A DNA stretch of 35,948 bases, taken from NCBI GenBank assembly GCA_946486465.1, contig CAMLTY010000008.1:1-35948 (forward strand). The letters are read 5' to 3'. The DNA comes from an uncultured Mycoplasmatota bacterium. Its GTDB lineage: Bacteria; Bacillota_I; Bacilli_A; RF39; UBA660. Below are positions 17,324 to 26,566 of this stretch, piece after piece (positions within the stretch are counted from its first letter, which is position 1; each line of letters starts with the position of its first letter). The position numbers and the translations under genes are program-made. The notes beneath the pieces were generated by a model that did not search any database, had not been told where the DNA came from, and saw only the letters and a list, made by a program, of their open reading frames with translations.

Positions 17324-19217
17324 TAAATATAATATTATTTTTCTTTATATTCTGTAAAATATTACTGATATTTATTAAATTATTATTTTCTAATAAAATA
17401 TTTACTTCTTTACTTTTATTTGATAAAGGATCTAAGAATTCATAGTTATAATTAGTAACACCATCTTCTATAAGATTATCATTATTTAATATTTGAAAGA
17501 CAATTTCTTTAATAGTTATATTATTTTTTTCTAATAATGGACTTAACAAGACTACAATCTTACTATTAATGTTGTTATATTTTTCATAAATATATCTTTT
17601 TATTATATTTTCTAATAGTAGTTTTAAATATTCATCTTTATTAACACTATTAACTAATTCTCTAGCTTTATATTTAGATGTAAACTTCAAAGTATTACCA
17701 GTCTTCAAATAATCTAAGATAGCATAAATACCTTGTCCCTTCTTATAGACTTTATCGCAAATTACCACCGCTGTATTTATATCTAAGACTGTATTAATAT
17801 CTTTATATATAGAATTATCTTCTCTAGTTATAGTTACATTAATTTTATTACTACTAGCTAAAAGCTCTAATTCTTTAACTCTATTATTTAAGTATTCATT
17901 AATCTTTTCATAATTTGTAATTATATTACCAGTAGTTTCTATATTATTAGAAACAGTATCAGTAGTATCAACTAATGGCATTTCATTACCCACTTGATAG
18001 TTAGTATTCAACAAATCATTTAATATTTTTGAATCATACATTGTTTTTAAAATACTTTTAGTATCTATAATACTTTTTTCTTTAGGATTTAAAAAGATAG
18101 ATATAATGATTCGTTTAATCTCTTTACTAATACTATTTGTATCATTTTCATATTGTAAAAAATATTCTTCTTTCGGAACATCATTATATGTAATATTTGG
18201 ATACTTATCACATGGTAAATGATTTACTAATAAAGCGATTGAATCTATAAAATCAAGTTGCATTTTAATGTTTTCTTCAAGATAAGTTAATCTTTTTTTA
18301 TAATTTACTATTAACTCATCTATTTCTTTAGTCATTTTTGTTTTATAACTCATCTCAATATAGCGCATAAACTCATTTAAATCATAATAAATACTAGCAT
18401 TTCTTATAATGATTTCACAAGTATTAATTATATTATCTTTAGTTAACACTAAATTAGGTAAAAATGTAAAACTTTGATCTATAATTTTCACCTCAGATTC
18501 CTTTTTTACTATAGCATAATATTTACTATTATCTTCAAGTGTATATAAGGCATATATATAATTACCTTTATTTACAAAGGATGAAGCGACTACTTGATCA
18601 TTTATTTTAGCAAATAGATTAAAAATTCTATCACTAAAGGATCCCTCTTTATTGTCAGTAGCATCCATATTTAATAATAAAGTATTGGTTTCATTAATAA
18701 ATTGTTGCAATTTAGAAATAGCTGTTACATCAGTTATATTATTATAAATTTTATTTAATGAATCAATTATTTCATCAGAAACATTTAAACAATTTATCTT
18801 TACAATATTTTCATTAGCTTTAGCAATTAAACTATTATACTCTATAAATATATTATTATCTATTAAATTGTCCTTAGCTTTACTTATAAGTAAATTATAA
18901 TCTTTTTCCATCTCTTCATATAACTGATTAAGTAAAGTGATTTTTTTTATGGGATCAATTTCTTTATCTAAATCTTTTTGTTTTGTTGTATAAAGATTCC
19001 GCTTTATAATAAAATTATTTAATTCATATTTATTAATAATATCTTGTATTCTAACTAAAAGTTGATTATAATGCCCTAATAATTGATTGATTATTGTCTC
19101 CTTAGAGGCAATCTCTTCTTTTATTAAAGTATCATTAGTATTATTAATAAACTTTTTCAAATCATCAATGTTGTTATCTATTGGTTTCAATAATTCAATT
19201 TTTTTACTACTACCCAT
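17307..19217 (-). CDS. Large hypothetical protein rich in coiled-coil-like segments
   Basis: 636-aa ORF; no recognised motif. Confidence 0.6.
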   Translation of the reverse strand: MGSSKKIELLKPIDNNIDDLKKFINNTNDTLIKEEIASKETIINQLLGHYNQLLVRIQDIINKYELNNFIIKRNLYTTKQKDLDKEIDPIKKITLLNQLYEEMEKDYNLLISKAKDNLIDNNIFIEYNSLIAKANENIVKINCLNVSDEIIDSLNKIYNNITDVTAISKLQQFINETNTLLLNMDATDNKEGSFSDRIFNLFAKINDQVVASSFVNKGNYIYALYTLEDNSKYYAIVKKESEVKIIDQSFTFLPNLVLTKDNIINTCEIIIRNASIYYDLNEFMRYIEMSYKTKMTKEIDELIVNYKKRLTYLEENIKMQLDFIDSIALLVNHLPCDKYPNITYNDVPKEEYFLQYENDTNSISKEIKRIIISIFLNPKEKSIIDTKSILKTMYDSKILNDLLNTNYQVGNEMPLVDTTDTVSNNIETTGNIITNYEKINEYLNNRVKELELLASSNKINVTITREDNSIYKDINTVLDINTAVVICDKVYKKGQGIYAILDYLKTGNTLKFTSKYKARELVNSVNKDEYLKLLLENIIKRYIYEKYNNINSKIVVLLSPLLEKNNITIKEIVFQILNNDNLIEDGVTNYNYEFLDPLSNKSKEVNILLENNNLINISNILQNIKKNNIIFNGEDK

Positions 19218-19282
19218 AATAATATCACCCTTATTATTCTATCTATATTTAAATTATAGCATAGAAAAAGCAAATAGTAAAA

Positions 19283-21010
19283 CTATCTTGTCATACCATT
19301 TGCTTCATATGTTTGTTCAACAGGAACTTGCTCTACACTTACTGTATTATCTTCATTTACAGAAATAGTTACATCTTCCCCGTTTTCCATGGCTTCTATA
19401 GCTGCATCTACGACTTGTTCAACAGGAACTGTTTCTATATCTTGATTTGGTTTTTCAACATCTATTGAAGGTTGTTCAAAGTCAGTATCAGTACTAACAT
19501 AATCACCATCACTAGCCGTTTCATTAGGATCAGGTAACTGTGGATTCTCACTAGTACCTAGCTCTTCATCATAACCATAATCTTCATCAATAGCTCCTTG
19601 ATTATTTTGATATTCATCATCAAAAATAATTTCATCACTAGGTGTTTCTTCTGAATCAGGCAATTGTGGTTCTTCACTATTATCTAACTCATCATCAGTA
19701 TTGTCACCAACAGGCACTTCTATTTCTTCACTGTAATCTTCATCTTCACTACTATTGTCTTCACCAACATCAATAGATGGCGTTTCTTCTTCTATAAGAC
19801 CATCATAATCTTCTTCATCTGTAGAAGGTTGTGCATCTTCTTTAGAATCATTTATAGTAGCATTAGGATCTTGAAATTCTACATAAGAGTCATTAACACT
19901 TCCTGGTGTTGTAGTAATAGGAGCTGAAGTAGCAGGTTGTTGATAATCACTATAATTATTATCTGCAACTGTTGTATTAGTATTAACATAATTACCATCA
20001 TATTCACTACCAGTTACAACTGAAGTTTCTACAACTTCATCTTCAACAGTTGCTTCTTCTGTTGGAGTTGTTTGTTCTTCAGTTATCTCTTCAGTCTTAT
20101 CATCTTCATCAGGAGTTGTATTATCTTTTTCTCTATCTTTATCATCAGTATTATCTAATGTTGTTGCATATTTACTGCTATTAGAAGTAGGACCATGATA
20201 TTTCTTAACAGCAAAGACTGCACCTACAGCAACAAATGCACATAAAGATGCTAAAGCAGCTCTTAAAGCAATTCTTTTAACTTTTTTGCCATCAAATTCA
20301 TCTTCAAAATTATCTTCATAAAACATTTTTGTTTCGTATTCATCATTATCATCATCAATAAACTCAGTTTCACTATCGTTATCAGAAGACATAGCCTCGC
20401 TATCGCTATCACTAATTTTAGTTGCACTATCACTATCAGAAGTCATAGTTTCACTAGCTTCAGCTTCTGCTTCAGCAAATTTGCTATCTGTTTTTAAAGT
20501 AGATTTATAATATTTCTTTTCAAATGCAAATTTAGCAGTAGCAAAATCTTCAATACTGATATCTAAGCCTTCATTATTTGTAGTATTATTATTTTTTATC
20601 CAATCAAATACTTCTTTACTATCGCTAAGATTATAAGCAATATGAGGATCTGTTTCACTTGAATCTAACCCCATATCTGTATAATATTGTCCTCTAGCAG
20701 CATCAGCAATTAAAGCACTATCAGTAAACTCATATTTAATTTTGCCAAACAACGTAGTACGTACAATACAATACATCTTTATTAGATTACCATTTGGATC
20801 GTAATCATTATATTCATAAACACCTTTTATTAAAGATGAACGTTTCTTTGTCTTATTGTTATTAGATTTACGTTTAAACTTACTAAAGAAATTATTCTCA
20901 GCTTTATAACCATAATCATAATCTTCATAATCTTCATCATCATAATAATAATCTTCATCATCATAATCATCATTTTTTATAAAATTTCTAAAACTATTAA
21001 ATAAACCCAT
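19283..21010 (-). CDS. Acidic low-complexity protein with central TM (KRIALRAALASLCAFVAVGAVFAVKKY)
   Basis: 575-aa ORF with N-terminal D/E/Y-rich segment, SDSDSE repeats and repeated SE(E/N)PQLPD(S/P)(E/N)ET(P/A)SD units in a probable exposed tail. Confidence 0.65.
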   Translation of the reverse strand: MGLFNSFRNFIKNDDYDDEDYYYDDEDYEDYDYGYKAENNFFSKFKRKSNNNKTKKRSSLIKGVYEYNDYDPNGNLIKMYCIVRTTLFGKIKYEFTDSALIADAARGQYYTDMGLDSSETDPHIAYNLSDSKEVFDWIKNNNTTNNEGLDISIEDFATAKFAFEKKYYKSTLKTDSKFAEAEAEASETMTSDSDSATKISDSDSEAMSSDNDSETEFIDDDNDEYETKMFYEDNFEDEFDGKKVKRIALRAALASLCAFVAVGAVFAVKKYHGPTSNSSKYATTLDNTDDKDREKDNTTPDEDDKTEEITEEQTTPTEEATVEDEVVETSVVTGSEYDGNYVNTNTTVADNNYSDYQQPATSAPITTTPGSVNDSYVEFQDPNATINDSKEDAQPSTDEEDYDGLIEEETPSIDVGEDNSSEDEDYSEEIEVPVGDNTDDELDNSEEPQLPDSEETPSDEIIFDDEYQNNQGAIDEDYGYDEELGTSENPQLPDPNETASDGDYVSTDTDFEQPSIDVEKPNQDIETVPVEQVVDAAIEAMENGEDVTISVNEDNTVSVEQVPVEQTYEANGMTR

Positions 21011-21025
21011 AATTTTGAACCTCCC

Positions 21026-22009
21026 TTATTTGGTATTACCTGTATAGGTATACCCTTCATTTAATAGATTAGTATCATTATAATAACTCCATTTTACATC
21101 TATAGAACCACTACTTATTAAAGTTCTTGTTCTATAACTATAATAGTTTACTGTTGCATAAACTGCTTTACCAGTATCATCTGTACCTACTTTTTCTCTT
21201 CTTGAATATAACTGAACTTCTCTTAAACAATTTACATCAGTATCACTACATTTTATAGCACTATATCTATCATTATTATAATTCCAACTACTCCATGAAC
21301 TCCAGCCTGATAAAACTGGATTATTAACCTTTCTATATTCATACATGACCTGAGGTGTCGTTTGAACTATCTCAGACTGTGAACCTTGATTATTTGTATT
21401 ACCATTATTATTAGTATTTGTATTGCTATTACCACTAGATGTATTATTACTAATATTACCACTAGTATCATTAGTAGGCTCAGTAATTTTCACTTCATCA
21501 CTAGCCTCTTTAGATGTCTCTTCTTCTGTTTCTTTTGTAGTATCTTTTTTACAAATGTCATGTTCACAATAATCATATTCTCCTACTTTAGTAAGAGTAT
21601 AATCTTCTTTCTCATCACATTTCAAACTTACTCTCAATGTATAATCATCATCATTTTTAGTTAATCTAATATAACTCTTATTAACATCGCAAGCCTTACC
21701 ATTGGCATCAGTGAATGCTTCTAAGAGATTAGTATTAATCATCTCTCTTAAAGTTAATTCATTAACATCGCCTATTTCTTTTGGCAATCTATCAGCCGTA
21801 TAGTACTCATAAGCAACATTTTCCATCGTTTCTAAGTTTTTACTAAATACTTTATCATAATTAGAATCTGTTTTATTTACATTACTATTAGGTGTAGTTA
21901 TTTTAGTTATTATAAAGATAATCAAAATCAAGAAAATAATAACTACAATTGCTTTCAGTAAAATATCACGAAGTGGAAAACGTCCTCTTGCATTTTCCTC
22001 TGTGTACAT
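21026..22009 (-). CDS. Membrane-anchored protein with pseudopilin-like LPKEIG...CD module
   Basis: N-terminal TM; segment similar to 2817..3479; Asn/Thr/Ser-rich linker. Confidence 0.65.
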   Translation of the reverse strand: MYTEENARGRFPLRDILLKAIVVIIFLILIIFIITKITTPNSNVNKTDSNYDKVFSKNLETMENVAYEYYTADRLPKEIGDVNELTLREMINTNLLEAFTDANGKACDVNKSYIRLTKNDDDYTLRVSLKCDEKEDYTLTKVGEYDYCEHDICKKDTTKETEEETSKEASDEVKITEPTNDTSGNISNNTSSGNSNTNTNNNGNTNNQGSQSEIVQTTPQVMYEYRKVNNPVLSGWSSWSSWNYNNDRYSAIKCSDTDVNCLREVQLYSRREKVGTDDTGKAVYATVNYYSYRTRTLISSGSIDVKWSYYNDTNLLNEGYTYTGNTK

Positions 22010-22060
22010 ATAAGTCCCCCCCTTTTCCTATAAGTTGGCCATATTATAACACAATTATTG

Positions 22061-22315
22061 CTATTTGTCAAATTTTAAACGAATTATTGTACAACCGGGA
22101 TTCATAAAATCCAATTTATATTCTAATACTCTTGTATCTTTTTGTAAATGTTTTTTTACAGCATCTCTTAAAACCCCACTACCTATACCATGAATAATTA
22201 CAGCATATTCATATTTTAATTTGTAACAATCATCTATAAACTCTCTTACTTTAAAAATAGCATATTCTCTATCCATACCATGCAAGTCTATTTTAGGATA
22301 ACTAGATAATATCAA
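22061..22315 (-). CDS. Smr-domain protein
   Basis: IDLHGMDREYAIFKVREFIDDCY...VIIHGIGSGVLRDAVKKHL (LDLHG and HGxGxG Smr motifs). Confidence 0.88.
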   Translation of the reverse strand: MILSSYPKIDLHGMDREYAIFKVREFIDDCYKLKYEYAVIIHGIGSGVLRDAVKKHLQKDTRVLEYKLDFMNPGCTIIRLKFDK

Positions 22316-23204
22316 CTAAATTCTTTCTTTCTAAAATAGCAGAAAGCTTTGGCATAGAATATCTTCCCCCTACCTTTAATGTAGATAAAGCTCCTGTTAA
22401 ATTGGCAAGACGACATGTATTTTCAAGAGAATAGTTATGACTAATAAAGTAAGTAAATGCACCATGAAAGATATCACCAGCACCTGTAGTATCAACTGAA
22501 TCAACTTTAATACTAGGTATTAATTTATATTCATCACCTATCTTAGTAAAACATCCTTTACTTTCTAAAGTAATAACAACTGTATTATTAAAATCATCAG
22601 TTAATTTTTTGTGAATTTCTATTAAGTTTTCTATACTACCATCATAATTCATTTTGGTATAATCAAGAGCAAAGTTTTTAGAACAAACTAAATAATCTAC
22701 TAAAGGACATAAAGCAACTGTAGATGGTCTATAACTACCAGCATCTATTATTTTAATGGCATCTTTATTATTTTGAATTATTTTTTTACTCATCTCTTCT
22801 TCTTCACCATCAACTAATATTACATCATACTTATTCTCATTGGGCATACTACACTTAAAAGAAGTGGTATCTTTACTAGTTAATATTGTTCTACTAGCAT
22901 TAGTTGCATTTGCTAAAACAATACTAAGATCTGTGTCGTATTTATCTATAAGTTCTAAATAAGTAGTGTCAACACCAACACTTTTGAATTCAGCTTTTAT
23001 CATATTACCATAATAATCATTACCTACAACTCCCTGAAAAGAAACATTTTCTCCCCAAAGTGCTAGTAAATAACCTGCATTACTAGCAGGGCCACCCCCA
23101 CAATCAATATGTTTACCTACTCTTTGTTTAGTATTTTCAACTGGGTAACCATCTAATCTAAATGTTATATCATAGGATGCATGTCCTATCGCTAAATATT
23201 TCAT
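22302..23204 (-). CDS. PfkB/ribokinase-family carbohydrate kinase (ORF-track start 23258 trimmed to ATG 23204)
   Basis: DCGGGPASNAGYLLALWG and DTTGAGDIFHGAF motifs; the 18 N-terminal codons upstream lie in intron/leader sequence. Confidence 0.9.
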   Translation of the reverse strand: MKYLAIGHASYDITFRLDGYPVENTKQRVGKHIDCGGGPASNAGYLLALWGENVSFQGVVGNDYYGNMIKAEFKSVGVDTTYLELIDKYDTDLSIVLANATNASRTILTSKDTTSFKCSMPNENKYDVILVDGEEEEMSKKIIQNNKDAIKIIDAGSYRPSTVALCPLVDYLVCSKNFALDYTKMNYDGSIENLIEIHKKLTDDFNNTVVITLESKGCFTKIGDEYKLIPSIKVDSVDTTGAGDIFHGAFTYFISHNYSLENTCRLANLTGALSTLKVGGRYSMPKLSAILERKNLVDII

Positions 23205-23261
23205 CTTTTTATGATTATAGGTAAGGCTTTGGCTCTGTATCCTCCGCCTTTTCCCCAACCC

Positions 23262-23298
23262 TACACCGTACGGGATTATTTCTAATCATACGGCGTGC
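23262..23298 (-). ncRNA. Group II intron domain V-like hairpin
   Basis: Minus strand GGCACGCCGTATGATTA-GAAA-TAATCCCGTACGGTGT: long stem, 2-nt bulge, GAAA tetraloop. Confidence 0.8.
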
Positions 23299-23350
23299 CA
23301 TCAAAGTTAGTCTTTTACTTTTACTCTGTTTATATTATAGAGTTCCAAAA

Positions 23351-25105
23351 CTAAATTGTTAGCAAGTTGTTCTCCTTTCTTATAATATTTATTTCCTCTA
23401 GTTGTTTAGAAGTCAACCCCTTTTTGAGTCTTATCATCTCTATCAAGTCATCAACTTCTTTCTTTTCTATTAGTTCTTTTACTTTCTTTTCTACTAAAAT
23501 TATATTATCATATTTATTGTTGAAAGGAGTATTTTCCCTTTTAACTATTTTTAAATTTGATATATCTAGTATCATTTTATTAGTAAAAGCATATTTACCT
23601 AATTGTCCACAGAATTTTGATATTACATTATCATTAAATTCTACTGTCTTATTTAGGTAAGGATTTTTGAGTATTACCTCTGTCATATAAAGTTTTTTAA
23701 TCTTTAGTTCTTTATAGAACTTATCTCTTGATTTACTATCATAGTAATCAATTTTATCTCCTTTATATTTCGGCTCTTGATATTTTACTTTTTCTATCAA
23801 GGCTAGAGGTTTTCCTCTTATATATGGTATCTTTTTGCCATATGTTTTTACTACAAAGTTATCTTCATCGATATCTTCGTTGAAAGTAAGAACTCCTAAG
23901 AAATTCTTATTTATGTATGCATTTATTATAATCCCAAGTTTATGCAAGTTAGATAATATATTAGTGGCTTTAGAGTAATAACCATGTGTTCCTATCACCA
24001 TACTATTATATTTATCTATTTCTTCCTTGCATTTTTTCTTATTCCATTTACTTTTCTTAACTATTCGTATTTGCTTTTTAAGTTTATCAGTTGTATTCTT
24101 AATAGCCTTATCAGTCATATTACTAACTACTTTTAACTTACCCTTATGTTTCTTTAGTTTAAATCTAAGACCTAGAAAATAGGAGTTTGTTTTCTTTAGA
24201 TTTACTATTTTGGTTTTCTCTTCACTCACTTCAAGTTTTAGCCTTTTCTTTAGCCATATTGTTGTTTTATCTAACATATCACTTGCAATCTGATATGTAG
24301 GACACAATATTTTAAAGTCATCGGCATATCTCACACATCGAATACCTTTATTCTTTTTACTATCTAACCACCAATCTAGTTCATTTAACACTACATTTGC
24401 AAGTAGTGGTGATAGTATTCCTCCTTGTGGAGTCCCCTTATTAGGTATTCCTACACCTTTAACTTCTGCTTTTAGCATCTTTGAAATGATTGACAGTAGA
24501 TTCTTATCTCGTATTCCTAGTTGCCATAACTGTTTTAAGAGTTTACCATGGTCTATATTATCAAAGAATCCTTTGATATCTATATCTACCACATAGTAAA
24601 GCTTTTCTTTTATGATGTAATTAGTCATTTGACTTATTGCCCTAGAACAACTTCTTCCTTCTATAAAGCCATTACTATTATTATGAAATTTAGGAATTAG
24701 TATTGGGTTTAGTACTTGATATATCGCTTGTTCAACAATTTTATCTATTGGTTCTTTTATTCCTAGATATCTAATTTTTCCATTAGACTTTGGAATACCA
24801 ACTCTTTTAATCATTGACGGTTTATAATTATCTAGTTGTTCCTTTATCTTCTTCAAGTACTTATAGAGTTTCATTTTACTTATAAAATCCATATTATTAC
24901 CACTTAGTCCTCTAGCTTTACTTCCACCATTATTTTTGATGTTTCTATAGGCTAGCCTAATGTTAGTATCTTCATTTATGTATTTCATTAAATCATGAAA
25001 TACATATTTATTTTTACTTCTTTTATTAAGTACATCAAACTCTTCTTGCATACAATAATATTCGTTATTTCTTAGTTGCACGATTTTAGTTTTCTCTTCT
25101 CCCAT
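23351..25105 (-). CDS. ltrA: Group II intron reverse transcriptase/maturase (HNH domain apparently degenerate)
   Basis: GIPKSNGKIRYLGIKEPIDKIVEQAIYQVLNPI, GTPQGGILSPLLANVVLNELD, VRYADDFKIL. Confidence 0.96.
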   Translation of the reverse strand: MGEEKTKIVQLRNNEYYCMQEEFDVLNKRSKNKYVFHDLMKYINEDTNIRLAYRNIKNNGGSKARGLSGNNMDFISKMKLYKYLKKIKEQLDNYKPSMIKRVGIPKSNGKIRYLGIKEPIDKIVEQAIYQVLNPILIPKFHNNSNGFIEGRSCSRAISQMTNYIIKEKLYYVVDIDIKGFFDNIDHGKLLKQLWQLGIRDKNLLSIISKMLKAEVKGVGIPNKGTPQGGILSPLLANVVLNELDWWLDSKKNKGIRCVRYADDFKILCPTYQIASDMLDKTTIWLKKRLKLEVSEEKTKIVNLKKTNSYFLGLRFKLKKHKGKLKVVSNMTDKAIKNTTDKLKKQIRIVKKSKWNKKKCKEEIDKYNSMVIGTHGYYSKATNILSNLHKLGIIINAYINKNFLGVLTFNEDIDEDNFVVKTYGKKIPYIRGKPLALIEKVKYQEPKYKGDKIDYYDSKSRDKFYKELKIKKLYMTEVILKNPYLNKTVEFNDNVISKFCGQLGKYAFTNKMILDISNLKIVKRENTPFNNKYDNIILVEKKVKELIEKKEVDDLIEMIRLKKGLTSKQLEEINIIRKENNLLTI

Positions 25106-25913
25106 AGTCAGTCAGTACAGTTTCCTGCCTTATACTTCTCTTAGTCTATAATAGAACCTATGATTATTATAAACTTTTCTTGTAGAAGATTAACTCTGAC
25201 TAGTGCCTTTCCCTCCACATCTTGTTATCAATGCTTCTAAAGTACTTTTACACCGCTTTCACAAGGATTAAGTTAAGTTATAGTCATTACTTTTCCTTAA
25301 CAATACCGTCATCGCCTAATAGGACTCTTGTATTCCTTGCTTATCAAGTTCCGATAAAACTATCTATCCATATATACTTTTAGGACTTCTCTATAAGCCT
25401 GTAGACTTGATAGTACCTTTAATACTATATGGTATTTCATAGGTGATATTCTTACTTTACCACATCTACAACACCTTTGGTGTTCATGTCATTTCTAACA
25501 TGTTATCTCTAGACCTGTACACTCGAGAATTTGTCGATTAAGACTATCACTAGTTCTTAATATTCTATCCATGAGTATTTTATAGACCACCGACCTATCA
25601 TATACAGATTATACCTCTATAACCATTTCCTTGATTACTCATTAGGGTATACTTCAGTCGACTTCAGCGAGTTCCCATACATACTAATATCTATTACTAT
25701 CATTATGCATGTCGCAGTTCTTATGGAAAGCATTTCGTGGCGTTACCCACTCATTCTACTTTTCGTTTTATCAGTTGCAAGTTGTAAAAAACTTACCTAT
25801 CGCTTTTCACGATTGAACTTGCCACACATCACCACTATTAGTATAACAACTTTTTTTAAAAAAATATATAAAAAGAAAAGACTATAGTGTAAATATTTGT
25901 TATAATTAATAAA

Positions 25914-26537
25914 GTGGTGATTAAATTGAAAAAAAAAGAAAAAAAGAAATTAACAAAAAAACAAATAATTATTTTTATAATAGCTACAATAATTTTAAGC
26001 ATTCTATGCTATTTTATTACTATAGAAATTACTAAATCTATTATAGATCATAAAACAGTTGCAAAATGGGAAAAAGAAGATTCTTATTCAGATTTAATTG
26101 AAGTAGATACAATTGATAACATTTCATTACAAGATTTAATTAATAACTTTAATGAAATTACTGATGAAGATATTAATATAGAAGATATAAATAATAACAA
26201 AATTACAATCGATAACATAGAGCTGATATTTAATTTAAAAGATGATAATAATATTAATATAGTAAGTATTAATTTCAATAATAAAAATAATAAAGTAAAA
26301 GAATTAATAAGTAATATGATAATAGCAAATAATGATGATATTGATAATGATACTGTAGATCTAATATATAACAAAGTATTTGAAACACTTGGTAACACAA
26401 CTAACAATGATAGTAAAACTTCAGAATTCTTTCAATATCAAGGACTAGAATTTAGTTTAAAAGAATATAATAATAATGATTATAAGTATAGTTTTAGAAT
26501 AGGAAGAATTACAGAAAAAAATAAAAGTGATGAATAA
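25914..26537 (+). CDS. Small single-TM hypothetical protein (start GTG 25914 or TTG 25926)
   Basis: Lys-rich N-terminus then TM IIIFIIATIILSILCYFITI; TATAAT-like -10 upstream. Confidence 0.55.
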   Translation: MVIKLKKKEKKKLTKKQIIIFIIATIILSILCYFITIEITKSIIDHKTVAKWEKEDSYSDLIEVDTIDNISLQDLINNFNEITDEDINIEDINNNKITIDNIELIFNLKDDNNINIVSINFNNKNNKVKELISNMIIANNDDIDNDTVDLIYNKVFETLGNTTNNDSKTSEFFQYQGLEFSLKEYNNNDYKYSFRIGRITEKNKSDE

Positions 26538-26566
26538 ATTTCAACACTTTTTTATTATCGATATTA

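Larger units (their letters stand above)
23221..25827 (-). mobile_element. Group II intron with encoded RT/maturase
   Basis: 5' end GTGTG at 25827-25823, IEP ORF 23351..25105, domain V hairpin at 23262-23298; 3' end near ...GCCTTAC (23221) is tentative. Confidence 0.75.

Noticed and set aside
19087-19368. + strand ORF of 93 aa and other short antisense ORFs (10124, 11591, 15462, 21386, 23367, 26576, 30576)
   Set aside because: All lie opposite well-supported genes and lack independent translation signals
23351-25105. RT considered as a diversity-generating retroelement or retron RT acting on the nearby surface gene
   Set aside because: 584 aa with maturase-type sequence, a domain V hairpin downstream and GTGTG upstream; clearly a group II intron IEP. 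No template repeat was seen in the window
25705-25887. + strand ORF of 60 aa
   Set aside because: Lies antisense in intron domain I and crosses the intron 5' boundary
26084-26407. - strand ORF of 107 aa (Leu/Ile/Ser rich)
   Set aside because: Antisense to 25914..26537, which has a TM and a start region; likely spurious
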